Shown: positions 55,463-64,000, counted from the stretch's first letter. The stretch is DNA of 64,000 bases from Pseudomonadota bacterium (GCA_947505245.1 CANNIZ010000017.1:1-64000), one strand, 5' to 3'. Made by a program: numbers and translations. Notes: generated by a model from the sequence alone, not told the origin.

Positions 55463-55646
55463 GTGACTGGCCCTCGAGTGCGACGGTTCCAGAGTGACCG
55501 GGCTTCGAATGCGACATCGAATCGGTGTGGTGCGAGGCCGCATGGAAAAAATGCCGACAACTTCGACCGTCGCGTGGCAGGCCGGGTTGGGCTGTCGCAC
55601 TCGGAGGTCAGTCACTTTCGAAATGTCGCGTTCAAGGGGCAGTCAC
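55463..55646. repeat. Short element with paired inverted 22-bp repeats (MITE-like)
   Basis: Four copies of a 22-bp motif of the form GTGACyGrsC..CGArTGCGAC are present: 55463-55484 and 55494-55515 on the plus strand, 55594-55615 and 55625-55646 on the minus strand. Spacing within each pair is exactly 31 bp, and the two pairs are inverted. The 78 bp between them hold no gene. The layout matches the element at 31301-31499, though the motif differs. It probably represents two transposase-binding sites at each end of a non-autonomous insertion. Confidence 0.7.
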
Positions 55647-55809
55647 TGACGGAGGTCTGACGGACGTCACTGACGGAAGTCTCCCGCGCAGACCGTCGAG
55701 CAGCTCGTCCGCGCAGGCGTCAGCCGCTGGCGGGAGTCGCTCGCCTCCCGATGGACGGGCCCCTGACACGCCAGGCCGACCGCAGGGGCCGCGAGCGAAC
55801 ACGCCGAGC
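55647..55809. other. Gap beyond the short element, no gene
   Basis: Contains three TGACGGA-type short repeats (55647-55677) and, from about 55785, sequence shared with the region downstream of the truncated copy at 50918-50937. No coding sequence is supported. Confidence 0.5.
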
Positions 55810-58800
55810 CTACGGGACGTAGGCCTGCACGACCTCGGGCGGAGGCCCGTCGCCTGGCCGATCCCGACCGACCAGCGCCGGCCGCACGGTGACCGGCGGC
55901 GCGCCATCGTCGGCGACCACGACGAGCAGCCACTTTCCGCGCGGCAGCACGGGCATCAGCGAAGCACCCTCCGCGACCAAATGGCCTGCCGCGTCGAACA
56001 GGAGCGCGCGCACGTGTTCGGCGTCTGCCGCGAGCCCGAGCCCCACGGCGCCGTCCTCACCGGTCGTCTCGAACACAAACGCGCGCGCATCACCCGGCCC
56101 GAGCAGCACAGGCGCTCCAAGGCCCTCGGCGAGCGGCGACGCGGTGAGCAACTGCACGTCCGCGAGCGTGGGACCACGCGCCCCGAACAGGCCGCGCGCC
56201 CGCACCTCGGCGCCCCCCTGGACGCTGAACACGACGGGCTTCCCTTCGGTCTCGACGCGGACCTCGCTCGACCCGTCCGCGCGCTTCGCGCTGAGCACCA
56301 CCGGTCCGCGAGCCCGTACCAACATGGCGTCGCCGCTGGACGCCGTGAACGTCGCGTCCTCCTTTCCCATCAGCCCGGACTCACCGAGCCAGGCGACCAC
56401 CGCGCCGCGCCCCGTCGCGAGCACCACCTCGCCGGGCGCGGAGAACGCCAGGTCGCCGTCCGAAGTGACGCCGTTCGCCGACACGCTCACCGCGCCGCGA
56501 ACGTGCAGCACACCCGTCCCCATCACCGGAAGGTGGACGATCTCACCGCCCGTGAGGGCCTCCCAGGGCACGCCGTTCGCGAGTTGAGCGGCCGCCCCGG
56601 ACGACCGCGTCGCCTCGATCGTGTACGGGACCGACTCCTTTGACGTCGACAACACCGTGATGTTCGCGGCGCCATGGGGCACGACGTGGGTGGCCGGCCC
56701 ATCGAGCGCCGACAGGATCGACACGACGCCATGATCATCGACGAGCACGGCGACCAGACCCTCCCCGAGCGTCACACGAAGATCTGCGAAGCCGGCCGGG
56801 TGCTTCCACGCGACCGCCCCCCCCGCGGCCACCACGCCGTCGCGCGTCCCGTAGCCGAGCCCGCCCACCGTCGGGGCCACGAACGCGTAGCGCTCGAGGT
56901 GCGCCTTCGCGCCCGGCTCCGCTACCGCCGGCGAGAGCGCCACGGTCGTAGCGCCCCCGAGCGAGACCGCCATCGCAGAGGCGGCCCCATAGGCGACCGG
57001 TCCGCCGAACGAGACCTTCGGAACGCCCGCGGTGGCGCGCGCGACGACGAGTACGGGCCCGACGTGGGGCGCGAGATCGACGATCGACGTGTGCTCCAGC
57101 GGAACCCCAGGGCTCAACGTGTCGAGCACGAAGCGCGTCGCCCGAACCCGCGTATCGGGCTCCCCGACGAGCCACACCGCCGCGTCGGCGGCGACGACGC
57201 CGTCGTGGGGCGCGCAGTCCGGTGCGCACGCGAGCGTACCGTCGGACAACAGGAACGTGCCAGGCGACGTGTCGCGCAGGCCTGCGACGCCCGCTGGAAC
57301 GCCATTCGCCACCGCGGACAACGTGCGGTCCCCTTCACCGAGCATCGGCCCGACGGCGACGTCCGCGCGCACCGTCACCACCTGCGCACGGCCGTCGATC
57401 GCGGCCACGCGCACGCGCCAACCGAGCGCGTTTCGGTCGAGCCCCGCAGCGGCCACGGGCGCCGTCCCCTCGGCGGTCGCGACGACGTGAAAGCCCGCCC
57501 CTTCGTCCGCTTCGATCGCGACGGCTACGTTCTCGCGGCTGTTCGCGCTCACCACCAGTACGCCGTGGGGTCCCGGCGCGATCGAGAAGCGCTCGCCGTT
57601 CACCACGTCGGTGGGCACCCCGAGCGCGAGCGTCCCACCGTCCTTCTCGGCCGTCTCGATCAGCCCGACGGTGGTGGCCCCTTCCCCGCCGACGGGCCAG
57701 ACAGCGAGCGTGTAGCGCCCTGCCGCGAGCTTGGCCGACACACGAAAGTTCCAATCGTCGGGGCGATCGTCCGACGTCGCCACAACCCTGCCGGAGGCGT
57801 CGAGCAGGTCCGCGCGCACGTCGGCGTCGCCGAGGCTCGTAAACACGTAATCTCCGGCGCGTCCGATGCTCACGGGGACGTCCGTGCGACCCCAAACGAC
57901 GCGTCGACCACCCGCCAGCAGCGAAGCGGACGACACGGTGAGCGCGTACGGGACCGCGTCGTTCTTCCGCGCGTTCACAACCTCCAGCCGATAGCTCCCG
58001 GCGCCGAGGTCGACCTCGAGCGGGCGACCAACCACGAGCTGACCGATCTTCCCGTCCGGTCCGAACAGCGTCCCGGTCATCTCGCCGTCGGCGGCGATCG
58101 TCATCGCGGACGCTGCGGGGACGTCGAACGTCCACACGTCGGGCACCCGCGCGCCGGCCTTGGGCTCCCGCCACGTGTGGCTCACGGACGCGTCGATCGC
58201 GGCCGCGAACGGACCGTGGCCCTCGCGCGCGACCGGGTCGGGCTCGCGGTCGAGCGCGGTGATCCGCTTGGTCGCGACCTCGTCGGGCAGCAACATCCAC
58301 CGGTAGTCGCCCGCCTCGAGCCAGCCGCGGAACACCGCCTCCGCGTTCGGCGCGCGAAGCGGCCAGCCGTCGCGATCTTCGAGGCGCGCGTACACAGGCC
58401 TCCCCGGCGTGAACGTACGGATCGTGTACATGCCGGCGCGCTCGACATGAAACGTGTACAACGCCCCTTCACCCACCGCGAGCGACACCCGCGCAGGCAC
58501 CCCGTCCGCGAGGCCGCCCCCTTCCCGCACGGACGGCTTCGACACGACGAGCGCCGCATGGCCCGTCGACAGGCCGTCGACGCGGGCCGAGACCTGATAG
58601 TCACCCGCGCCAAGGTAGTGCGACACCGCAAAGTTGCGCGCCACCCCGTTCTCCGAAGCCTCGAGGAGGTGCGTGTTCGTGCGCGTCCGCATCGTGCCGC
58701 TCGTCGCGAGCAGCCCGGTCGTGGTCACAGCGTAAAGACCGGGCTCACCGACGTCCAACGACCACGTCCGCTGCTGGTTCGGCGCGAAGTCGACCGGAAG

Positions 58801-60681
58801 CGGCGAACCGATCGGAGCACTCGGAAACTTCGGCAGGCCCGCGATGATCGCCGGCGGCACCTTCGGGAGCGGGCCCGCCACCCGCGACGGCGGCGTCCAC
58901 GCGAGCGAGGCCGTGCGCGTCATCGTCCCGCCCTGCCGCACCTTCACGACGTGCTCGCCCGCCTCGACCACCACCGACGTCGCATACGCCGACCCGTCCA
59001 CCGAGACGAGGCCGTCGGTTCCGTCTTCGAGGCGCGCCTGCAGCGGGCCCCGCGACGGGATCGTCACCTGGACGGACACCTCCTCGTTCGGCCGCAACGA
59101 CACCGGCAGCGCGTCGGACAGGTTCACGGGCAGCGCCCGCACGACGACGCCGACGGGGACGCCGAGCTCGGGCGCATACAGGCTGTACCCGTACGGGTGC
59201 GTCGAGAGGTCGATCGACGGGAACTGCACCGCCGCGATCGGTGACCGCGCCTCGCCCAAAGCACCCCACGCCGGCGTGATCGTGAGGTCGATCACGCCGG
59301 CCTCCTTGGGGTACACCGTCAGCGACTGCGTGCCCGCCAGGTCGAAGGCCCCGCCACCCTGCACAAGATCAGGCCGCTGGTATTGCGCGGGCCGGTTGAT
59401 CAGCAGCGGCTCGACGCGCACCGCGGCGCCCTTCGCGGAGGTGCTCACCACGGCGATGTCGTACCGGCCCGACACCGCCGAGACGTTGAGCACGACGGGT
59501 CCTTCGGCGTAGAACCGCCGACGATACGGGTTTCCCGGCGCGACCTCGATCGCGGTCAACGCGACGGGCGCCTGCGCTCCCTTCAAGACGGGGTCGCGGT
59601 TGGGCACGATCATCCCGGTCGCGTCGGCGCGATCTTCCGGCGCCCCCGCCGCGAGCGTCGCGACGAACGACGCGCCCACCTTCGGCAAGCCCGACACCGT
59701 GCTGATCGGCGAGAACCAGGTGACCGTGTACGGTTGGCCCACCTCGCCGCGCACGGTCAGCACGCGCAGGTTCCCGGACGCGGACACGGTCGCCTGCGGC
59801 ACGCGCGACTCGTCGGAGATCGTCCCCGTCGAGCCCCACGCCCGGTACGGGTCCTCCGGCGTGTAGTCGGCGACCGTCAACGACGCGTCCGCGCGCACGG
59901 GAAGCTCGAGCGAGAACGACGACGGGCCCGCCGGGATGAGGAACCGATCGGCGCCGAACGACGACACCGCGTGGCTCTCGCGGCCCGCCGTCGGCAACGT
60001 CTGCAGGCCCCAACGCGCGTGCAGCGGCGACACGTCCGTCTTGGCCGTCCACGCCTTCGCCGGGCCGCCATACGCGATCACCGCGTACCAACCCGGCTCG
60101 AGGGCGGTCACCAGCGCGCAGGTCGTCTCCGGCTTGCCCCGCGACGGCGTCGTCTCCGCGCACGAAGGGGACGCGTCCACCAGCCAGCTGCCGTCCTGCC
60201 ACAGCCGCAGGTCCGCGAGCGCCCGCCCGCCAACCTCGATCGCCACGGAGCGCCGCTCGGGGATGCGAATCCACCACGTCCGCTGCTCGAAGTCGCGCAG
60301 GGAGCCTTCTGTAAGCCTGAGCTCAGGCAATTCTTCTGAAGATAGAGACGTCTCTACGAATCGTCGCGCGATGATCTTCGCGGTTCCGGTGCCCGCCGCG
60401 TCGCTCGTCGCCACGATCTGGACGTCCCCGGCGTCGAGGAACACGTCGACGCGCCCGTCGGCGAATCCTGGCGTCCCTGAAGAGGCTCCCGGCCCCGTCA
60501 TGCGCTCGACGATCTGCACCGCGGTGCCCTGCGGACCGTCGGCCATGATCGCGTAGCGGCCGAACCGCCCGACCGACGCCACCGCCGTCGCCCGACCCGT
60601 CGCCGGTACCGAAGCCGGGGTCACCCGGACGTCCTGGGCCACCGCCAACGACACCAAACCGAACGCAAGAGACAGTCCCAT
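55810..60681 (-). CDS. Giant secreted multidomain beta-sandwich protein
   Basis: 1623 residues from ATG at 60681; the preceding in-frame ATG at 60708 would put charged residues before the signal peptide. The signal peptide ends near SLAVAQ (residue 16). The mature protein is a chain of about a dozen beta-rich modules, several resembling the bacterial pre-peptidase C-terminal (PPC) type (for example WTFDVPAASAMTIAADGEMTG, then GSYRLEVVNARKNDAVPYALTV; and VSIGRAGDYVFTSLGDADVRADLLDASGRVVATSDD). No catalytic motif was found. The C-terminal sequence GDGPPPEVVQAYVP is shared with two decayed copies at 50938-52600 and 47161-47211. The role is probably structural or adhesive at the cell surface. GAGGTG lies upstream of the start. 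Confidence 0.85.
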   Translation of the reverse strand: MGLSLAFGLVSLAVAQDVRVTPASVPATGRATAVASVGRFGRYAIMADGPQGTAVQIVERMTGPGASSGTPGFADGRVDVFLDAGDVQIVATSDAAGTGTAKIIARRFVETSLSSEELPELRLTEGSLRDFEQRTWWIRIPERRSVAIEVGGRALADLRLWQDGSWLVDASPSCAETTPSRGKPETTCALVTALEPGWYAVIAYGGPAKAWTAKTDVSPLHARWGLQTLPTAGRESHAVSSFGADRFLIPAGPSSFSLELPVRADASLTVADYTPEDPYRAWGSTGTISDESRVPQATVSASGNLRVLTVRGEVGQPYTVTWFSPISTVSGLPKVGASFVATLAAGAPEDRADATGMIVPNRDPVLKGAQAPVALTAIEVAPGNPYRRRFYAEGPVVLNVSAVSGRYDIAVVSTSAKGAAVRVEPLLINRPAQYQRPDLVQGGGAFDLAGTQSLTVYPKEAGVIDLTITPAWGALGEARSPIAAVQFPSIDLSTHPYGYSLYAPELGVPVGVVVRALPVNLSDALPVSLRPNEEVSVQVTIPSRGPLQARLEDGTDGLVSVDGSAYATSVVVEAGEHVVKVRQGGTMTRTASLAWTPPSRVAGPLPKVPPAIIAGLPKFPSAPIGSPLPVDFAPNQQRTWSLDVGEPGLYAVTTTGLLATSGTMRTRTNTHLLEASENGVARNFAVSHYLGAGDYQVSARVDGLSTGHAALVVSKPSVREGGGLADGVPARVSLAVGEGALYTFHVERAGMYTIRTFTPGRPVYARLEDRDGWPLRAPNAEAVFRGWLEAGDYRWMLLPDEVATKRITALDREPDPVAREGHGPFAAAIDASVSHTWREPKAGARVPDVWTFDVPAASAMTIAADGEMTGTLFGPDGKIGQLVVGRPLEVDLGAGSYRLEVVNARKNDAVPYALTVSSASLLAGGRRVVWGRTDVPVSIGRAGDYVFTSLGDADVRADLLDASGRVVATSDDRPDDWNFRVSAKLAAGRYTLAVWPVGGEGATTVGLIETAEKDGGTLALGVPTDVVNGERFSIAPGPHGVLVVSANSRENVAVAIEADEGAGFHVVATAEGTAPVAAAGLDRNALGWRVRVAAIDGRAQVVTVRADVAVGPMLGEGDRTLSAVANGVPAGVAGLRDTSPGTFLLSDGTLACAPDCAPHDGVVAADAAVWLVGEPDTRVRATRFVLDTLSPGVPLEHTSIVDLAPHVGPVLVVARATAGVPKVSFGGPVAYGAASAMAVSLGGATTVALSPAVAEPGAKAHLERYAFVAPTVGGLGYGTRDGVVAAGGAVAWKHPAGFADLRVTLGEGLVAVLVDDHGVVSILSALDGPATHVVPHGAANITVLSTSKESVPYTIEATRSSGAAAQLANGVPWEALTGGEIVHLPVMGTGVLHVRGAVSVSANGVTSDGDLAFSAPGEVVLATGRGAVVAWLGESGLMGKEDATFTASSGDAMLVRARGPVVLSAKRADGSSEVRVETEGKPVVFSVQGGAEVRARGLFGARGPTLADVQLLTASPLAEGLGAPVLLGPGDARAFVFETTGEDGAVGLGLAADAEHVRALLFDAAGHLVAEGASLMPVLPRGKWLLVVVADDGAPPVTVRPALVGRDRPGDGPPPEVVQAYVP

Positions 60682-60743
60682 CCGACACCTCGCCGCGCAA
60701 CACTGCACAGGTCATGCCGGCGTGGACATCCCGAACGGGAGGC

Positions 60744-61001
60744 TCAGTGTCGGCCGAACATCCGGGCGAGCAGACCCTTCGCCGCCGCCGGCGCCACGCG
60801 GCGAAGCTCCTCGGCGGTGACCTCGTCGGTGGGGTCGAGGTCGAGCGCTTCCTTGAAGTGGAACGCAGCCATCGTCTTGTCGTCGCGCGCGACAGCTCGC
60901 CTTCCGAGCTCCTGATGCGCCTTCGAACGCGACGTTGGATCCGCGTTGTGCACGAGCACCTGGACTGGATCCGCACGCTTGGGGGGCTGGGCCGCGGCCA
61001 T
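60744..61001 (-). CDS. Small hypothetical protein with TPR-like helices
   Basis: 85 residues from ATG at 61001, with GAGG 8 nt upstream. It is cytoplasmic: a basic Pro/Ala start, then helices TSRSKAHQELGRRAVARDDKTMAAFHFKEALDLDPTDEVTAEELRR, which resemble one and a half tetratricopeptide repeats. It lies 24 bp downstream of the dapF-like gene and 62 bp upstream of the start of the giant protein gene, all on the minus strand. Confidence 0.7.
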   Translation of the reverse strand: MAAAQPPKRADPVQVLVHNADPTSRSKAHQELGRRAVARDDKTMAAFHFKEALDLDPTDEVTAEELRRVAPAAAKGLLARMFGRH

Positions 61002-61025
61002 GGGATACCTCGGGACCCCTCAACC

Positions 61026-61823
61026 CTAGAGCAGCGCCGGAACCGTGGCAAGCGCGCGCGAAGCGAGCCACTGGGGGTCCACATCGAACCTGCCGATCCG
61101 CTCGACGGGCCCTTCGAGCAGGAGGCCACCCTCGCCGACGTGGACGCGCAGCGCGCCGCCCGGCATGTCCACGGTCACCCACCCGGGTTGCAGGCGCCCC
61201 GTCGCGACCCCGCTGGCGGCCACGGCGCACGCCGACGACCCCGACGCGAGGGTGGCACCGGCCCCGCGCTCCCAGATCCGCGCCTCGGCGCAACGGGGGT
61301 GCAGCACGCGCGCGAACTGCACGTTCGTGCGGTTCGGAAAACGGCCGTGGATCTCGAGGGAAGCGCCGCGCTCCCGCCAGGGGAACGCGTCGAGCGCGCT
61401 GGTGAGCCACACCACGGCGTGGGGGTTTCCCACGTCCACCGGCACGACCTCGGTGCCATCGACCACCTCGGCGGGCGACACGCGGGCAGCACCCATCTCG
61501 ATCGAGATGGACTCGGCGCCGACCTCGCAGGTGACGGTGTCAAAGCCCGTCCACACCGAGAACCGCGTGGTCCCGGTGCGGTCCGCGATCCATCGCGCGA
61601 AGATGCGCAGGCCGTTGCCTGACTTCTCTGCGATCGACCCGTCGGGGTTCCAGATGCGGACAGCAAAATCAGCCGTTCCGCCGCCGGTCGGCTCGAGGAT
61701 GCCGTCCGAGCCGGGGCCCAGGTTCCGATCGCAGATCGCCCGCACGAGGCGGGCGTTCAGGGGTTCCCCGGACTCCAGGACGAGGTAGTCGTTCCCGAGG
61801 CCGTGGGCCTTCCACAGGCGCAC
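61026..61823 (-). CDS. Diaminopimelate-epimerase-family protein with Ser at both catalytic Cys positions
   Basis: 265 residues, close to DapF (about 270-275). Fold landmarks are clear: KAHGLGNDYLVLE, GPGSDGIL, NPDGSIAEKSGNGLR, VDVGNPHAV, NRTNVQFA, and ERGAGATLASGSSACA. In DapF the two catalytic acid/base residues are cysteines in MxxCGNGxR and ACGxGxCA. Here they are Ser68 (KSGNGLR) and Ser194 (ASGSSAC), confirmed in the DNA as TCA and TCG. Thiol-based epimerisation therefore cannot work in the usual way; a different isomerase activity or substrate is likely. Translation starts at GTG 61823, sharing a base with the cytochrome stop (TAGTG). Confidence 0.85.
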   Translation of the reverse strand: MRLWKAHGLGNDYLVLESGEPLNARLVRAICDRNLGPGSDGILEPTGGGTADFAVRIWNPDGSIAEKSGNGLRIFARWIADRTGTTRFSVWTGFDTVTCEVGAESISIEMGAARVSPAEVVDGTEVVPVDVGNPHAVVWLTSALDAFPWRERGASLEIHGRFPNRTNVQFARVLHPRCAEARIWERGAGATLASGSSACAVAASGVATGRLQPGWVTVDMPGGALRVHVGEGGLLLEGPVERIGRFDVDPQWLASRALATVPALL

Positions 61824-62368
61824 TACGGCGCGGGCGCCGCGATCGTGGGCGCGGGGGACGTGCGCGCGGTCGCGACGTCGGACGGCATGCAGTAGCCGAA
61901 CGTGTTCCCGAACGAGTTGCGCTCGAACGAGATGACGGCCGCGATCTCGTCGTCCGTCAGCACGTTCTGGGCGGGCATCGCGCCGTTGTACTTGGCGCCG
62001 TCCACCACGATCTCGCCCATGAGGCCGTGCACGACGAAGCCGGCGTGCCGGACGCAGTCGCCCATGAGGTCCTTCTGGCCCGCGAGCGGGGGGAACGTGC
62101 CGGCAAGGCCCTTGCCGTCAGGCTGGTGGCAGGTGGTGCAGGCGAGGCCGCCGCTTCCACCGGTCTCGTACACTTCCTGGCCCTTCTTCATCAGCCAGGC
62201 GTTGCGGTCCGCTTCGGGCATCGCCGCGAGGTCGACCTTCTCGACCGCCTTTGGCGGCTCCGGGGCCTTCTCTTCGACCTTGATCTCGGGCTTCACTTCG
62301 GGCGCAACCGGGGGCGCTTCGCCACCACCACACGCGATCAGACCGAGAACGACGAAAACCATGGACAT
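61823..62368 (-). CDS. Monoheme cytochrome c lipoprotein
   Basis: 181 residues from ATG at 62368 (GGAGG upstream). The signal peptide ends in lipobox GLIAC; an acidic/Pro/Lys-rich linker follows (residues 18-55). The heme site is LACTTCHQPDG and the axial Met lies in YNGAMPAQNVLTDDEIAAVISFERNSFGN, typical of class I cytochromes related to oxidase subunits or cbb3-type electron donors. An additional Cys pair (GDCVRHAG, FGYCMP) may form a disulfide. The downstream partner shares one base with its stop codon. Confidence 0.9.
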   Translation of the reverse strand: MSMVFVVLGLIACGGGEAPPVAPEVKPEIKVEEKAPEPPKAVEKVDLAAMPEADRNAWLMKKGQEVYETGGSGGLACTTCHQPDGKGLAGTFPPLAGQKDLMGDCVRHAGFVVHGLMGEIVVDGAKYNGAMPAQNVLTDDEIAAVISFERNSFGNTFGYCMPSDVATARTSPAPTIAAPAP

Positions 62369-62446
62369 GCAACCTCCGCCGCACGGCCTAGCGCGACGGG
62401 TTGCCCGCCACCCCTCATGCGCAACCGTGCGTTGCACCACCCCGCG

Positions 62447-62893
62447 TCAGGCGGCCGGCGCAGCAGCTATTGGTGCAGGTCTGGCCTCGGAGGCGCTCGC
62501 GAAGGCGAGTCCAAATGCCAACACGGCGCCCGGCAGGTTGGCGGTGAACAGCAGCGCCGCGCCGGCCGCGCCGAGCACCCAGGGAGCCCACGTCGCCCGC
62601 CCCACGGCCGCTGCGGCGCCCACCGCGCACAACAGCGCGAGCAGCGCCCCACCGGAGGCGAACAGCACCGCGGCGAAGCCGTTACCGGCGAGGCCCACCA
62701 GCCAGGGCCACGTCGGGTCGAGCTGAAGCCCGCCGCCCAACACCGCGCCGAGCAGCAGCCCCCCGGGCAGGTAGACGAGGCCGACCATCACGAGCAGCGC
62801 TGAGCCCACAAACAGGAAACCCCGCCCGGGCTCGTCCCGCGGCGGAGCTCTTGTCCCGCTGGAAGCGGGTGAAGCGGCTGCCTCTTCGCTCAA
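62447..62893 (-). CDS. Small integral membrane protein
   Basis: 148 residues from TTG at 62893, overlapping the stop of the thioredoxin gene (TTGA), the same coupling used at 27049. After a 30-residue Ser/Ala/Pro-rich cytoplasmic start, four Ala/Leu/Gly-rich membrane helices fill the rest. No family recognised. The shadow frame upstream to 63262 is out-of-frame thioredoxin sequence. Confidence 0.65.
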   Translation of the reverse strand: MSEEAAASPASSGTRAPPRDEPGRGFLFVGSALLVMVGLVYLPGGLLLGAVLGGGLQLDPTWPWLVGLAGNGFAAVLFASGGALLALLCAVGAAAAVGRATWAPWVLGAAGAALLFTANLPGAVLAFGLAFASASEARPAPIAAAPAA

Positions 62894-63654
62894 CCGGCGA
62901 TCCAGCCCTCGATCATCGCGTCCGTCACGCGGGCGGGGTGGCCGCGCCACACGACCTTGCCGTTCTTGACGACGGCGGCCGCGGGGATGCCTTGGACGCC
63001 AAAGCGCGTGGACATGTCGCCCGCTTCCTTGCCGACCGGGAACGTGAGCTTGTGCTCCTTGATGAACTCGTTGACCTTGTCGTCCGAGGACGTCCGCGTC
63101 ACCTTGGTGAGCGCCACGATGTTCAGGCCCTTGCCGTTGTACTTGGTGTAGGTGGCCTCGAGCTTGGGCACCTCTTCGATGCAGTGCGGGCACCACGCTT
63201 CCCAGAACACGACGAACGTGGCCTTGCCGTCGTTCATCGACGCCTGCTTGGCGCTGTACCACTTCTCGGTGGACAGCTCGCCCGCGTCGATGCCCACGAC
63301 CGCGAGCTCGGCGCCGAGGCGCCCGGCGCGCTTGGAGGCGCGCGTGTCACCGTACTGGGACGCGAGCTCGCCGAGCTTGGCCTTGGCGACGTCGTAGTTG
63401 CCAGCCTCGCTGGCTTCGTTCGCCAGGCGGAACAGCTCGGAGGCCGCCTGCTCACGCTCGGGGTTGACGTCTGCCGCGGCGGGGCCGCCGGGGCCGCCCG
63501 GGCCGGGGCCGCGCGCCTTCACGTCGTCTACCTTGGTGCTGAGGTCCTTTACTTGCGTCTCCAAGTCTGCCACGCGCTTTTCGAGCGCGGGGTCGGCGCA
63601 GGCCGAGAGTGCGGCAAGGCCGGTGAGAGCGAGGATACGAGACAGACGGACCAA
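62890..63654 (-). CDS. TlpA-like thioredoxin lipoprotein with N-terminal coiled coil
   Basis: 254 residues from TTG at 63654, which has GGAGG 6 nt upstream and begins a clean signal peptide with lipobox ALSAC (about Cys17); the open frame to 63723 adds residues without a site. Residues 20-45 are a coiled coil (RVADLETQVKDLSTKVDDVKAR), followed by a Gly/Pro linker, a helical TPR-like part (65-115), and a thioredoxin domain with WEAWCPHC and cis-Pro GIPAAAVV. It probably reduces disulfides outside the inner membrane, for example in cytochrome maturation, in keeping with the cytochrome encoded downstream. Confidence 0.88.
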   Translation of the reverse strand: MVRLSRILALTGLAALSACADPALEKRVADLETQVKDLSTKVDDVKARGPGPGGPGGPAAADVNPEREQAASELFRLANEASEAGNYDVAKAKLGELASQYGDTRASKRAGRLGAELAVVGIDAGELSTEKWYSAKQASMNDGKATFVVFWEAWCPHCIEEVPKLEATYTKYNGKGLNIVALTKVTRTSSDDKVNEFIKEHKLTFPVGKEAGDMSTRFGVQGIPAAAVVKNGKVVWRGHPARVTDAMIEGWIAG

Positions 63655-63765
63655 AGTGACCTCCAGGAAACCGGGCGGGACAGTAACCGGAGCGTGCCCG
63701 AGCGCCACACGCCCTGCGGTCAAAAACGGTCGGGTGCGTTAACGACTCGTGTCCGCGGAGGTTCG

Positions 63766-64000
63766 ATGACGGTGGGAGATCGGGTCGCCGCGGGGGCCAT
63801 TCCAGACCTGACCCCCGCTGAGCGCATCCTCGGGCCGATGCGACTGGTCGTCGGGTTCGTGATGTGGATGTGGCTCACCGCGATCTGGGCCGCGCTGCTC
63901 ATCGTCCTGCTCCCCTCGCGGGTGCTGCGCATCAAGGCGATCAACCACTTCGGACACGTCGCGGGCGGCACGTCGATGTGGCTGTCGGGTTGCCCCATCA
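63766..64000 (+). CDS. 1-acyl-glycerol-3-phosphate acyltransferase-like protein, N-terminal part
   Basis: 78 residues visible before the window ends, starting at ATG 63766 with GGAGG upstream. The N-terminal membrane helix (residues 25-47) and the following segment RVLRIKAINHFGHVAGGTSMWLSGC resemble the region before the HxxxxD motif of PlsC enzymes, which acylate lysophosphatidate in phospholipid synthesis. The catalytic motif lies beyond the window, so the family call rests on the N-terminal pattern. Confidence 0.6.
   Translation, partial: MTVGDRVAAGAIPDLTPAERILGPMRLVVGFVMWMWLTAIWAALLIVLLPSRVLRIKAINHFGHVAGGTSMWLSGCPI

Noticed and set aside
56674-59244. 856-codon plus-strand open frame opposite the giant protein gene
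   Set aside because: Arg/His/Gly-rich translation typical of the antisense frame of a GC-rich gene; the minus strand has a signal peptide, consistent modules and a matching pseudogene.

Overview
This window reads as a chromosomal segment of a very GC-rich Gram-negative bacterium, probably Myxococcota/deltaproteobacteria-like. Pointers to that lineage are the many lipobox lipoproteins with Asp/Thr-rich stalks, MopE-like metal-binding repeats with a fibrinogen-like domain, eukaryotic-type Ser/Thr kinases (one fused to WD40-like repeats), a CotH-type lipoprotein, an S46 peptidase and Gld-like ABC exporter genes. The assignment is an inference from gene content; there is no rRNA or marker gene here to place it. 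I saw no tRNA, rRNA or CRISPR array.

Layout. 1-7207: a giant extracytoplasmic protein (cut by the window start), an acetate kinase-PduL phosphotransacylase fusion and a LysR regulator. 7440-14406 (minus): a tightly coupled operon of ABC ATPase, permease, GldG-like protein, DUF4340-like protein, TlpA-like thioredoxin and a VKOR-DsbA-FGE fusion. 14516-18603: three secreted lipoproteins (sulfatase-like, alpha/beta-hydrolase-like, CotH). 18626-26373 (plus): seven genes overlapping by 1-8 nt that encode two unknown proteins, an NMN adenylyltransferase-like enzyme, a Ser/Thr kinase, a short pyruvate-kinase-like protein and a MoxR/RavA ATPase-VWA pair. This is the best candidate for an undescribed system. 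It is followed by a membrane-anchored protein, an ABC permease/ATPase pair and a fatty-acid desaturase (to 29731). 29738-36629 (minus): a lone N6 DNA methylase, a malate-synthase-like enzyme, an RlmL-like RNA methylase, and an ECF sigma factor coupled to a membrane-anchored lytic transglycosylase. 36729-43606: S46 peptidase, TPR lipoprotein, kinase-WD40 protein. 43607-47146: persulfide dioxygenase-rhodanese, ManC, a diheme cytochrome lipoprotein and a zinc-ribbon membrane protein.

47.1-55.8 kb is a rearranged region. It holds an IS91-type transposase fragment, two 56-bp direct repeats, two decayed partial copies of the 1623-residue protein encoded at 55810-60681, a cysteine-protease-like protein, and a 1054-bp IS630-type element. 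The IS630 boundaries can be read to the base, and removing it restores the 3' end of an interrupted minus-strand gene. Two elements of about 180-200 bp (31301-31499 and 55463-55646) share one design: two repeats about 31 bp apart at each end, with the two ends inverted. 60744-63654 (minus) is a small cluster: TlpA-like lipoprotein, membrane protein, monoheme cytochrome c lipoprotein, a DapF homologue with serine at both catalytic cysteine positions, and an 85-residue protein. The window ends inside a PlsC-like acyltransferase.

Genes are packed and often translationally coupled through ATGA, GTGA or TTGA overlaps, with GTG and TTG starts common. Several neighbouring sets centre on envelope biogenesis and thiol or heme redox chemistry.
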